From Mesorhizobium prunaredense (lineage in GTDB: Bacteria; Pseudomonadota; Alphaproteobacteria; Rhizobiales; Rhizobiaceae), in NCBI RefSeq assembly GCF_900156895.1, contig NZ_FTPD01000006.1, forward strand, positions 365,667 to 429,666: 64,000 nucleotides of DNA, written 5' to 3'. Under the pieces are notes generated by a model that searched no databases, had not been told where the DNA came from, and saw only the letters and a program-made list of their open reading frames with translations. Of this stretch, positions 1-8,520 are shown in pieces. Each line of letters opens with the position of its first letter. Within the stretch, counting starts at the first letter, position 1. Made by a program: the position numbers and the translations under genes.

Positions 1-1
1 G

Positions 2-859
2 GCCGATGCCGACGATCTCGCCGCGGTGCTCGACAAGGAGCCGGGCGCCACCATCGTTGCCGGTTCGACCGATGTCGGCCTGTGGGTGACCAAGCAAATG
101 CGCGAGATATCGCCGGCGATCTTCATCGGCAATCTCGACGGGCTCTGCGCGGTTTCCGAGGATGGGGGCATCATCTCGATCGGCGCTGGTGTCACCTATA
201 CCGAAGCTTTCTCAATATTGGCGAAGCGCATACCAGCGTTCGGGCCGCTGTTCGATCGCATCGGCGGCGACCAGGTGCGCAATATGGGCACGATCGGCGG
301 CAACATTGCCAACGGGTCGCCGATCGGCGACACGCCGCCGCCATTGATCGCACTCGGTGCGCGGCTGACGCTGCGCCGCGGCAACAAGCGGCGAACGATC
401 CCGCTCGAAGACTTCTTCATCGCCTATGGCAAGCAGGACCGGCAGCCGGGCGAGTTCGTCGAGGCCGTGCATGTCCCAGTGCCGGGCAGGGATACCAAAT
501 TCGCCGTCTACAAGATCACCAAGCGCCGTGACGAGGACATCACCGCAGCACTTGGCGCATTCCTGCTGACCCTGGCCAAGGACGGCACGGTGGCGGAGGT
601 GTGCATTGCCTATGGCGGCATGGCGGCAACACCGAAGCGCGCTTTCGGCGTGGAAAAGGCGCTGCTCGGCAAGCCCTGGACGGAGGCGACGGTCGAGACC
701 GCCATGGCCGAGTACGCCAGGGATTTCACCCCGCTGACCGACATGCGGGCGAGCGCCGAATACCGGGCGCTGGCGGCAAAGAACCTGCTGCTGCGCTTCT
801 TCGGTGAGACCAGCGGCACCAAGGCGCCGATCCAGGTATCGCGCCACGAGGCAGCGTGA
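2..859 (+). CDS. xdhA: Xanthine dehydrogenase small subunit (FAD domain), 5' truncated by window edge
   Basis: The reading frame is already open at base 2, so the gene begins upstream. What is visible is the FAD-binding half of the small subunit: the 'VAGSTDVGLWVTK' pyrophosphate-binding loop near the start, 'RNMGTIGGNIANGSPIGD' around residue 95-112, and the CO-dehydrogenase flavoprotein C-terminal domain ending in 'YRALAAKNLLLRFF'. The [2Fe-2S] domains expected at the N-terminus lie outside the window. The subunit passes electrons from the molybdenum site through Fe-S and FAD to NAD during oxidation of hypoxanthine and xanthine to urate. It overlaps xdhB by one base (TGATG), so the two are translationally coupled. 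Confidence 0.93.
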   Translation, partial: ADADDLAAVLDKEPGATIVAGSTDVGLWVTKQMREISPAIFIGNLDGLCAVSEDGGIISIGAGVTYTEAFSILAKRIPAFGPLFDRIGGDQVRNMGTIGGNIANGSPIGDTPPPLIALGARLTLRRGNKRRTIPLEDFFIAYGKQDRQPGEFVEAVHVPVPGRDTKFAVYKITKRRDEDITAALGAFLLTLAKDGTVAEVCIAYGGMAATPKRAFGVEKALLGKPWTEATVETAMAEYARDFTPLTDMRASAEYRALAAKNLLLRFFGETSGTKAPIQVSRHEAA

Positions 860-3207
860 TGACCACGCACGCTCCCAACCTCAAGGCGCAAAAAATCTCC
901 GGTGGCGTTGCCACCGACCAGCGCCATGATTCCGCGCACAAGCATGTCCGCGGCACCGCCGTCTATATCGATGACATGCCGGAATCATCTGGCACGCTGC
1001 ATGGCTGCCTCGGGCTTTCGACGGCCACGCACGCCACCATCACCAGCATGGACCTGTCGGCGGTGCGCGCAGCGCCCGGTGTCATCGACGTGCTGATGGC
1101 GAGCGACGTGCCGGGCGAAAACGATATTTCGCCGACCGGCCGCCACGACGAACCGGTGCTGGCCGCCGGCAAGGTGCAGTTTTTCGGCCAACCGATCTTT
1201 TGCGTCATCGCCGAAACCCGCGAGCAGGCGCGCCGCGCCACCAGGCTGGCCAAGGTCGAATACAAGGAATTGCCTTTCGTCACCGACATCGGCGTCCTCG
1301 ATCCCAGCAAGGACAAGCTGGTCACGCCGCCACTGACCCTGAGGCGCGGCGATGCAGCGGCCGCGATCAACGCGGCGCCGCGCCGGCTGAAGGGAAAAAT
1401 GCGCATCGGCGGCCAGGACCATTTTTATCTCGAAGGCCAGATCGCCATGGCCATTCCCGGCGAGGATCAGGACGTCACGATTTATGCCTCGACCCAGCAT
1501 CCGAGCGAAATCCAGCACATGGTCAGCCATGCCCTCGGCGTGCCGAGCCATGCCGTCACAGTCGAGATCCGCCGCATGGGCGGCGGCTTCGGCGGCAAGG
1601 AAACGCAAGGCAACCAGTTTGCCGCGCTCGCGGCGATTGCTGCGAAAAAACACCATCGCGCGGTGAAAATTCGGCCCGACCGCGACGACGACATGATCGC
1701 CACCGGCAAGCGCCACGACTTCCTCGTTGACTACGAGGTCGGCTTCGACGACGACGGCAATATCCTTGGCGTCGACTTCATGTTCGCCGCGCGTTGCGGA
1801 TTCTCGGCGGACCTCTCAGGCCCAGTGACCGACCGCGCGCTGTTCCACTGCGACAACACTTATTTCTGGCCGGCGGTGCACGCGCAATCGGCGCCGCTCT
1901 ACACCAACACCGTGTCGAACACCGCCTTCCGCGGCTTCGGCGGGCCGCAAGGCATGGTCGGGGCCGAGCGCGTCATCGAGGAGGTCGCCTTTGCCGTCGG
2001 CAAGGATCCGCTCGAAATCCGCAAGAAGAACTTTTATGGCACCAGCGACCGCAACATCACGCCCTATCACCAGACGGTCGAGGACAACATCATCCACCGC
2101 ATCGTCGCCGAGCTGGAGGCGAGTTGCGACTATGCGACGCGCCGCCGCACCATCGAAGCGTTCAACGCCAACAGCCGCTTCATCAAGCGTGGATTGGCGC
2201 TGACGCCGGTCAAGTTCGGCATCTCGTTCACCGCCACTCATTACAATCAGGCCGGCGCGCTGGTGCATGTCTATACCGACGGTTCGGTGCATTTGAACCA
2301 TGGCGGCACCGAGATGGGGCAGGGCCTCTACGTCAAGGTGGCGCAGGTTGTGGCGGAAGAATTCCAGATCGACCTCGACCAGGTAAAGATCACCGCGACG
2401 ACGACCGGCAAGGTGCCGAACACCTCGGCGACCGCCGCATCGTCCGGTTCCGACCTCAACGGTATGGCGGCGCAGAACGCGGCCCGGCAGATCAAGGAGC
2501 GGTTGACCAACTTCGCCGCCGAAAAATATCAGGTGCCGCGCGACCAGGTGCTGTTCCTGCCCAACCGGGTGCGCATCGGCAACCAGGAAATCGCCTTCGC
2601 CGATCTCGTAAGGCAGGCTTATATGGCGCGCATCCAGCTTTCGGCGGCGGGCTTCTACAAGACGCCGAAAATCCACTGGGATCGCGACAAGGGCGAGGGT
2701 CGTCCCTTCTATTATTTCGCCTATGGCGCCGCGTGCTCGGAAGTCTCGGTCGACACGCTGACCGGCGAATATGTCGTCGAGCGAACCGACATCCTGCACG
2801 AGACCGGACGCTCGCTGAACCGCGCCATCGACCTTGGCCAGGTCGAAGGCGGCTTCATCCAGGGCATGGGATGGCTGACGACGGAGGAGCTTTGGTGGGA
2901 CGAAAAGGGCCGGCTGCGCACCCATGCGCCGTCGACCTACAAGATTCCGCTCGCCTCGGACCGACCGAAGATCTTCAACGTGACGCTGGCCGATTGGCCG
3001 GAAGCGAGTGAGCCGACGGTGCACCGCTCCAAGGCGGTCGGCGAGCCGCCGCTGCCGCTCGGCATCTCGGTGCTGCATGCGCTGTCGGATGCGGTGGCAA
3101 GCGTTGCCGACCACCGGATGTGCCCGCGCCTCGACCCACCGGCGACGCCGGAGCGGGTGCTGATGGCGATCGAACGGCTGAAGGAGGAGGCCAAGACCGG
3201 TGCTTGA
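859..3207 (+). CDS. xdhB: Xanthine dehydrogenase large (molybdopterin-binding) subunit
   Basis: A full-length molybdopterin subunit of 782 residues, the usual size for bacterial XdhB. Visible signatures are 'GQDHFYLEGQ' near residue 185, the glycine-rich 'RRMGGGFGGKET' loop near 240, 'AFRGFGGPQG' near 355, 'GGTEMGQGLYVKV' near 480, and 'KAVGEPPLPLGISV' near the C-terminus, which holds the catalytic glutamate region of the family. I prefer the ATG at 859 over the GTG one codon upstream because it gives a TGATG overlap with xdhA. It acts in the cytoplasm with XdhA; XdhC, 76 bp downstream, should load the sulfurated cofactor. Confidence 0.95.
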   Translation: MTTHAPNLKAQKISGGVATDQRHDSAHKHVRGTAVYIDDMPESSGTLHGCLGLSTATHATITSMDLSAVRAAPGVIDVLMASDVPGENDISPTGRHDEPVLAAGKVQFFGQPIFCVIAETREQARRATRLAKVEYKELPFVTDIGVLDPSKDKLVTPPLTLRRGDAAAAINAAPRRLKGKMRIGGQDHFYLEGQIAMAIPGEDQDVTIYASTQHPSEIQHMVSHALGVPSHAVTVEIRRMGGGFGGKETQGNQFAALAAIAAKKHHRAVKIRPDRDDDMIATGKRHDFLVDYEVGFDDDGNILGVDFMFAARCGFSADLSGPVTDRALFHCDNTYFWPAVHAQSAPLYTNTVSNTAFRGFGGPQGMVGAERVIEEVAFAVGKDPLEIRKKNFYGTSDRNITPYHQTVEDNIIHRIVAELEASCDYATRRRTIEAFNANSRFIKRGLALTPVKFGISFTATHYNQAGALVHVYTDGSVHLNHGGTEMGQGLYVKVAQVVAEEFQIDLDQVKITATTTGKVPNTSATAASSGSDLNGMAAQNAARQIKERLTNFAAEKYQVPRDQVLFLPNRVRIGNQEIAFADLVRQAYMARIQLSAAGFYKTPKIHWDRDKGEGRPFYYFAYGAACSEVSVDTLTGEYVVERTDILHETGRSLNRAIDLGQVEGGFIQGMGWLTTEELWWDEKGRLRTHAPSTYKIPLASDRPKIFNVTLADWPEASEPTVHRSKAVGEPPLPLGISVLHALSDAVASVADHRMCPRLDPPATPERVLMAIERLKEEAKTGA

Positions 3208-3283
3208 ACTCGGTCCCGGGTTCGTACAAGGCGTGCAATCCGGGCCGAAAAACCCTATGTTTCCCGATAGGGAAAGCAAAAAC

Positions 3284-4273
3284 ATGACCTCGAAAGTGCA
3301 AAGCCTGAAAGCATTTCTTGGCGGCGCCGGCCGGGTTGCCTTGGTCGAGGTGGCCGGGACCAAAGGCTCGACGCCCCGCGAGAAGGGCGCCTACATGCTC
3401 GTCTCGGGCGCGGCGATTTTTGGCACGATCGGCGGCGGCCAGCTCGAATATATGGCGATCGACAAAGCGCGGCAGCTGCTTTTCTCCCCCCTTGAGGGGG
3501 AGATGGCCGCGGAGCGGCCAGAGGGGGTCGTCTCAGAAGGCACCGCCAGAGCGTCGAGCACTGCCGCGGCGACCCCACCCGACGGCTTCGCCGCCACCCT
3601 CCCCTCAAGGGGGAGGGATACGCGCACGACGCTCGATGTCCCGCTCGGGCCCGAGATCGGGCAATGCTGCGGCGGCAGGGTCGAGGTGCTGATCCGGCTG
3701 GTCGATACGGCGTTGGCGCAAGAGCTGGTCGCGGCGGCGGACGCCGAGCAGGCGCAGCTGCCGCATGTCTACATCTTCGGCGGCGGCCATGTCGGCCAGG
3801 CGCTGGCATCGGCGGTGGCCTTGCTGCCGGTCCGTGTCGTCGTTGTCGAGACGCGGGCCGAGGCGTTGGAAGGCATGCCAGAAGCGGTCGAAACAAGGCT
3901 GACGCCGATGCCCGAGGCATTGGTGCGCAAGGCTCCGGCCGGCGCCGCTTTCGTCATCCTCACCCATGACCATGCGCTGGATTTCCTGATCGTCGCCGAC
4001 GCGCTGAAACGCCGGGATGCCGCCTATGTCGGCATGATCGGCTCGAAGACCAAAAAGGCGACATTCAGGAGCTGGTTCCTGAAGGCGGCGGACGGCAGCG
4101 AGGCGCAATTTGCCGGCCTCGTCTCGCCGATCGGCGGCGAGGCGGTCAAGGACAAGCGTCCGCAAGTGATCGCGGCGCTTGCCGCCGCCGAGATCATGAC
4201 GGCCCTGGTCGCCCATGCTGGCGCACGAGCCGCGCCGCACCCCGTCTCTCGTGGCAAGGCAATGGCCGGCTGA
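3284..4273 (+). CDS. xdhC: XdhC molybdenum cofactor insertion/sulfuration protein with an internal repeat-derived segment
   Basis: XdhC binds molybdenum cofactor, promotes its sulfuration and delivers it to XdhB. The N-terminal XdhC/CoxI domain is recognised by 'VAGTKGSTPREKGAYML' and 'GTIGGGQLEYMAI', and the C-terminal Rossmann domain by 'YIFGGGHVGQALA' and 'GMIGSKTKKA'. The ATG at 3284 is preceded by AGGGAAAG and starts where the family homology starts; a CCCTAT/ATAGGG hairpin (3253-3272) overlaps that ribosome site. The odd part is residues about 67-112, between 'KARQLL' and 'LDVPLGPEIGQCCGG'. Related proteins are expected to join these directly; here they are separated by about 46 residues encoded by a palindromic repeat, in frame. 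The rest looks intact, so the protein may still work. Confidence 0.92.
   Translation: MTSKVQSLKAFLGGAGRVALVEVAGTKGSTPREKGAYMLVSGAAIFGTIGGGQLEYMAIDKARQLLFSPLEGEMAAERPEGVVSEGTARASSTAAATPPDGFAATLPSRGRDTRTTLDVPLGPEIGQCCGGRVEVLIRLVDTALAQELVAAADAEQAQLPHVYIFGGGHVGQALASAVALLPVRVVVVETRAEALEGMPEAVETRLTPMPEALVRKAPAGAAFVILTHDHALDFLIVADALKRRDAAYVGMIGSKTKKATFRSWFLKAADGSEAQFAGLVSPIGGEAVKDKRPQVIAALAAAEIMTALVAHAGARAAPHPVSRGKAMAG
3482..3619. repeat. Palindromic repeat element inserted in frame within xdhC
   Basis: Left arm 3482-3529 reads CTCCCCCCTTGAGGGGGAGA then TGGCCGCGGAGCGGCCAGAG and GGGGTC. The right arm (about 3571-3619) is its imperfect reverse complement: GACCCCACCCGACGGC, then CTCCCCTCAAGGGGGAG. Each arm also contains its own small palindrome. 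The form matches mosaic palindromes usually found between genes in rhizobia. The length is a multiple of three and all codons are open. Confidence 0.85.
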
Positions 4274-4349
4274 CGGATAATATCCCGCCGCGCTGCATTT
4301 CGTGCAGGCGCGCTTCCGTAGCGTCTGCACGCCCTGAATCGGCCGCGCC

Positions 4350-5270
4350 TCATTTGCCGGCCAGAATATCCTTGATCAGCCGTTGGCAGCGCTCGGCCAT
4401 AAAATCGAGCAGCAGCCGCACCTTCGGGTCCTGCAGCTTCTTGTGCGGGTAGACGGCGGCGAACTGGACCGGCGTCGGTGGCGTGTCGGGCAGGATCGCC
4501 TTCAGCCGCCGGTCGCGGATGAACGGCTCGACCTCGAAGCGCGGCTTGTTGATGATGCCGCGGCCCGACAGCGCCCAGCCGGTCAGCACGTCGCCATCGT
4601 CGGTGTCATAGGGTCCGTGCACCTCGAATTTCCGCGGACCGTCGGCCGTCTGCAGCGTCCAGACGTATTCGCGCGCGCCGGAATAGCGCAACATCAGGCA
4701 GTCGTGCTTCTTGCCGATCAGTTCCTGCGGCTCGGTCGGTTCGCCGCGCGCCTCCAGATATTTCGGTGCCGCCACCAGCACCCGCTCGCACTCCATGATC
4801 CCGCGCATTCTCAGGCTGGAATCCTCGATGATGCCCAGTCTGAACGCGACGTCGATGCCTTCCTTCATGATGTCGACATTGTGGTCCGAAAGCCTCAGCC
4901 GCACCTCGATGTCAGGATATTTGTCGTGGAAATCGGGGATTCCCGACGCCACCAGCCGCCGGCCGAGGCCAAGCGGCGCTGTCACCTTGATGGTGCCACG
5001 CGGCTGGCCGGAAAGCGCCGAGACGGCGGCTTCGGCCTCGGTGATCGCCTCCAGTACCTGCTTGGCGCCGGAGTAGAACACGGTGCCGTGCTCGGTCGGC
5101 ATCAGCTGCCGCGTGGTGCGATTGAACAGCCTGACACCGAGATACTTCTCGAGCTCCTTGATGCGGTTGGAGGCGACCGCCGGCGAAATGCGCATGTCGC
5201 GCCCCGCCGCCGACAGATTGCCAAGCTCGACGACGCGAACGAAGACGGCGATGTTGTCGAGATAGGCCAT
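4350..5270 (-). CDS. LysR-family transcriptional regulator
   Basis: A 306-residue LysR protein with an N-terminal winged helix-turn-helix ('FVRVVELGNLSAAGRDMRISPAVASNRI', residues 10-37) and a LysR substrate-binding domain from about residue 90. It belongs to the CrgA-like subgroup judging by 'TAPLGLGRRLVASGIPDFHDKYPDIEV'. It sits between xdhABC (convergent, 76 bp gap) and puuD (divergent, 138 bp gap). This is the usual place for a regulator of the purine-catabolic genes on either side. The effector is unknown; a purine intermediate such as urate is an inference from position only. Confidence 0.9.
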   Translation of the reverse strand: MAYLDNIAVFVRVVELGNLSAAGRDMRISPAVASNRIKELEKYLGVRLFNRTTRQLMPTEHGTVFYSGAKQVLEAITEAEAAVSALSGQPRGTIKVTAPLGLGRRLVASGIPDFHDKYPDIEVRLRLSDHNVDIMKEGIDVAFRLGIIEDSSLRMRGIMECERVLVAAPKYLEARGEPTEPQELIGKKHDCLMLRYSGAREYVWTLQTADGPRKFEVHGPYDTDDGDVLTGWALSGRGIINKPRFEVEPFIRDRRLKAILPDTPPTPVQFAAVYPHKKLQDPKVRLLLDFMAERCQRLIKDILAGK

Positions 5271-5408
5271 GCGGCTTTGGAACTCTCATGCGTTGCGCAG
5301 AGATAGCCTAGTATTTTCCATTTTTTTTTGAAAGTCATCATGCCGCTCGGCCCTTTCCGTTTGCGCTCCAGTCCGTAAAGTCACCCAATCGGCAGGGACG
5401 ACTTTTCA
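5271..5408. promoter_or_regulatory. Divergent lysR-puuD promoter region
   Basis: This 138-bp gap between head-to-head start codons must hold both promoters and the LysR operator. It has an AT-rich core with a run of nine T at about 5322-5330. A purine-rich GGCAGGGA ribosome site precedes puuD. I could not single out a convincing T-N11-A LysR box. Confidence 0.5.
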
Positions 5409-6626
5409 ATGTTGGATTTCGCGATTTTCTGGGACTGGCTGAGTTTCGCCGTGCGCTGGATGCATGTCGTCACCAGCATAGCCTGGATCGGCTCGTCCTT
5501 CTATTTCGTCGCGCTCGATCTCGGCTTGCGCCAGCGTCCGGGCATGCCTGTCGGCGCCTTCGGCGAAGAATGGCAGGTGCATGGCGGCGGCTTCTACCAC
5601 ATCCAGAAATATCTCGTGGCGCCGGCCGAAATGCCTGAGCACCTGACCTGGTTCAAATGGGAATCCTACGCTACCTGGCTGTCGGGCTTTGCCATGCTGT
5701 GCGTCGTCTACTATGCCGGGGCGGACCTCTTCCTGATCGATCCCAACGTGCTTGCCATGTCGGTGCCTACAGGCATCTTGCTGTCGCTGGCGACGATCGG
5801 CGTTGGCTGGGTGGTCTACGATCTCTTATGCCGTTCGCCGCTTGGCAGGAGCGACACCGGCCTGATGCTGGTGCTCTATGGCGTGCTGGTGTTCATCGCC
5901 TGGGGTCTTACTCATCTGTTCACCGGCCGCGCCGCTTTCCTGCATCTTGGCGCCATCACCGCGACGATCATGTCGGCCAATGTCTTCATGGTCATCATCC
6001 CGAACCAGAAGATCGTCGTCGCCGACCTGATCGCCGGCAGGAAGCCAGATCCGAAATACGGCAAGATCGCCAAGCAGCGCTCGCTGCACAACAATTACCT
6101 GACGCTGCCCGTTCTGTTCCTGATGCTGTCGAACCACTACCCGCTGGCGTTTGCTACCCAGTTCAACTGGGTGATCGCCTCGTTGGTTTTCATCATCGGC
6201 GTGCTGATCCGGCACTATTTCAACACCATGCATGCGCGCAAGGGCAACCCGACCTGGACCTGGCTGGCGGCGGCCGTGCTGTTCGTCGTCATCATCTGGC
6301 TGTCGACCGCGCCGAAAGTGCTGACCGGCGAAGTCAAGGCGTCCTCGGCGGCACAGGTCTATGTCGCCTCGGCGCATTTTCCCGCGGTGCGCGACACGGT
6401 GCTTGGCCGTTGCTCTATGTGCCATGCGCAAGAGCCGTCCTACGAGGGCATCTACCATGCGCCGAAAGGTGTGATGCTCGACACGGACGCCGGTGTCGCC
6501 GAGCAAGCCCGCGAGATCTACCTGCAAGCCGGCCGCAGCCACGCCATGCCGCCGGCCAATGTCACCCATATCACCGACAAGGAACGGGCGCTGCTGGTGG
6601 CATGGTTCGAGGAGGCAGGGAAATAA
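5409..6626 (+). CDS. puuD: Urate hydroxylase PuuD (membrane urate oxidase with C-terminal cytochrome c domain)
   Basis: A 405-residue integral membrane protein with about eight hydrophobic segments over residues 10-305, opening with 'FWDWLSFAVRWMHVVTSIAWIG'. A periplasmic-type cytochrome c tail follows: the heme-binding CSMCH lies at 335-339 and the likely axial Met in 'SHAMPP' near 380. This is the PuuD family, which hydroxylates urate to 5-hydroxyisourate and passes electrons to the respiratory chain instead of making H2O2 like soluble uricase. guaD follows after 2 bp, so they are cotranscribed. Hydroxyisourate hydrolase and OHCU decarboxylase genes are not in the window and may lie just upstream of base 1. 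Confidence 0.92.
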   Translation: MLDFAIFWDWLSFAVRWMHVVTSIAWIGSSFYFVALDLGLRQRPGMPVGAFGEEWQVHGGGFYHIQKYLVAPAEMPEHLTWFKWESYATWLSGFAMLCVVYYAGADLFLIDPNVLAMSVPTGILLSLATIGVGWVVYDLLCRSPLGRSDTGLMLVLYGVLVFIAWGLTHLFTGRAAFLHLGAITATIMSANVFMVIIPNQKIVVADLIAGRKPDPKYGKIAKQRSLHNNYLTLPVLFLMLSNHYPLAFATQFNWVIASLVFIIGVLIRHYFNTMHARKGNPTWTWLAAAVLFVVIIWLSTAPKVLTGEVKASSAAQVYVASAHFPAVRDTVLGRCSMCHAQEPSYEGIYHAPKGVMLDTDAGVAEQAREIYLQAGRSHAMPPANVTHITDKERALLVAWFEEAGK

Positions 6627-6628
6627 GC

Positions 6629-7942
6629 ATGACCAGCACACTCCTGCGCGGCCGCACGCTGTCCTTCCTGCGCTGGCCCGAGACCGTCGACGACCATTCC
6701 GCCTGGCTTTACGAAGACGACGGCGGCTTGCTGCTCCGCGACGACAGGATCGTTGCCGCGGGCGCCTATGCCGAGGTCGAGAAAAAGGTTGATGAAGGCG
6801 TAAAAAAGATCGACCACCGCCCGCATCTGCTGCTGCCGGGCTTCATCGACGCGCATGCGCATTTTCCGCAGATGCAGGTCATCGCCTCCTACGGCGCCGA
6901 GTTGCTCGACTGGCTGAACACCTACACTTTTCCCGAGGAAACCAAATTCCAGAACGCGCAGCATGGCCGCCGCGTCGCCAGACTGTTTCTCGATGAGATG
7001 GTGCGTCATGGCACGACGACAGTCGCCGCCTATTGCTCAGTCCACAAGGAGTCTGCCGAAGCGTTCTTCGCCGAGTCGCATCACCGCAACATGCTCAACA
7101 TCGCCGGCAAGGTGATGATGGATCGCCACGCGCCGGAAGGGGTGCTCGACACGCCGCAATCGGCCTATGACGACAGCAAGGCGCTCATCGCCGAGTGGCA
7201 TGGCAAGGGGCGCCAGCATTATGCCATCACGCCGCGCTTCGCCATCACCTCGTCACCCGAGCAGTTGGAAATGGCGGGCGCGCTGTGCCGCGAACATCCT
7301 GATCTGCACATGCAGACGCATCTGTCGGAAAATCACGCCGAGATCGCCTTTACGCTGCAACTCTACCCGCAGGCAAGCGACTATACCGATGTCTACGAGC
7401 ACTATGGGCTGCTGGGACGCAAAAGCCTGTTCGGCCACTGCATCCATCTTTCGGAACGCGAGGCGGATGCGCTTTCGGAGACGGGCTCGGTCGCCGTGTT
7501 CTGTCCGACCTCGAACCTGTTCCTCGGCTCGGGCCTGTTCGACTATCAGCGTTACCGCCGCCGCGAAAAACCACTCCGCATCGCCACCGCCACCGATGTC
7601 GGCGGCGGCACCAATTACTCGATGCTGCGCACCATGGATGAGGGCTACAAGGTGATCGCCCTGAACGGCGAGAAGCTCAATCCGTTCCAGTCGTTCTGGC
7701 AGCTCACCCGCGGCAATGCCGAGGCGCTGTCGATCGTGGAAAGGATCGGCACGCTCGACCGAGGCAGCGATGCCGACATCGTCGTCCTCGACGCGCGCGC
7801 CACGCCGGCGATGCGGCTGCGGATGGAGACGGCGGACACGCTGGCGGAGGAGCTGTTTCTGCTGCAGACGCTGGGCGATGATCGCGCCGTGCGCGAAGTC
7901 TACGTCGCCGGACGGGCGGCCAAGACGGATATGGCGGTTTAG
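6629..7942 (+). CDS. guaD: Guanine deaminase
   Basis: An amidohydrolase of 437 residues, typical GuaD length, converting guanine to xanthine plus ammonia. The zinc-binding 'PGFIDAHAHFPQ' (HxH at 76 and 78) is present, as are 'THLSENHAE' with the second-shell His/Glu, 'FGHCIHLS', and the metal-site Asp in 'ATDVGGGTNYSML'. The ATG is 2 bp after the puuD stop and is preceded by GAGGCAGGG. The xanthine it makes is the substrate of the XdhAB enzyme encoded upstream, which links both arms of the locus. Confidence 0.94.
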   Translation: MTSTLLRGRTLSFLRWPETVDDHSAWLYEDDGGLLLRDDRIVAAGAYAEVEKKVDEGVKKIDHRPHLLLPGFIDAHAHFPQMQVIASYGAELLDWLNTYTFPEETKFQNAQHGRRVARLFLDEMVRHGTTTVAAYCSVHKESAEAFFAESHHRNMLNIAGKVMMDRHAPEGVLDTPQSAYDDSKALIAEWHGKGRQHYAITPRFAITSSPEQLEMAGALCREHPDLHMQTHLSENHAEIAFTLQLYPQASDYTDVYEHYGLLGRKSLFGHCIHLSEREADALSETGSVAVFCPTSNLFLGSGLFDYQRYRRREKPLRIATATDVGGGTNYSMLRTMDEGYKVIALNGEKLNPFQSFWQLTRGNAEALSIVERIGTLDRGSDADIVVLDARATPAMRLRMETADTLAEELFLLQTLGDDRAVREVYVAGRAAKTDMAV

Positions 7943-8016
7943 CTATCCCACAAGTCCCGCTTGACCCAGCGGCAGCCATCGGTCAAAGCGTGCCGCGACG
8001 TTGATAGGGGAACGAC

Positions 8017-8520
8017 ATGGCCGTTGCGGACGATATCGCTCTGATCCAGAAACAGGAAGCCGAGCTTGTCTTCTCGGTCTTTGACGAAGCTGTCGCCTTC
8101 AAGATCGGCTCGACGATCCGCGACCGGGCACTGGCCCAGGGCTTGCCGATCATCGTCGACATCAGGACCTTCGACCGGCCGCTGTTCTACGCGGCAATGC
8201 CGGGCTCGAACGCCTCCAATCCGGACTGGGCGCGGCGCAAGATCAACGTGGTGCAGCGGTTCCTGAAAAGCACCTACCGCATGGTGCTGGAGCAGCAGCG
8301 TCCCGACCGCAGCTTCAAGCCGGGCGAGGGGCTCGACATATCAGACTATGTGCTGGCCGGTGGTGGCTTTCCCATAACGGTCAAAGGTGCCGGCGTGATC
8401 GGTGTGATCGCGGTCTCGGGTCTGCCGGAACGCGAGGATCACGGCGTCGTCGTCGATGCGCTGTGCAGCCACCTCGGCGTCGACGGGCGCGAGCTGGCAC
8501 TGCCGCCGGAAGCAAAATGA
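8017..8520 (+). CDS. UPF0303/HbpS-like (heme-degrading-domain) protein
   Basis: A 167-residue soluble protein of the UPF0303 (GlcG/HbpS-like) family. Signatures are 'FDEAVAFKIGSTIRDRALAQGLPIIVDI', 'NVVQRFLKSTYRM', and the glycine-rich 'YVLAGGGFPITVKGAGVIGVIAVSGLP' toward the C-terminus. The start has AGGGGAAC upstream. It overlaps the following glycerate kinase by ATGA and follows guaD by 74 bp, so it belongs to the purine operon. Members of the wider fold bind heme or small ligands, but the role here is not known. A part in handling heme for PuuD or a hydroxy-acid intermediate are both conjecture. Confidence 0.75.
   Translation: MAVADDIALIQKQEAELVFSVFDEAVAFKIGSTIRDRALAQGLPIIVDIRTFDRPLFYAAMPGSNASNPDWARRKINVVQRFLKSTYRMVLEQQRPDRSFKPGEGLDISDYVLAGGGFPITVKGAGVIGVIAVSGLPEREDHGVVVDALCSHLGVDGRELALPPEAK

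Noticed and set aside
1816..3363. Long open frame (515 codons) on the minus strand opposite xdhB
   Set aside because: It is an antisense shadow of a GC-rich gene: low-complexity Arg/Ala/Gly composition and no family resemblance, while the plus strand is a clear XdhB.
5657..6628. Possible N-terminal extension of guanine deaminase reaching back into puuD
   Set aside because: The extra 324 codons are puuD read out of frame; homology to guanine deaminase begins at 6629 just after the puuD stop.
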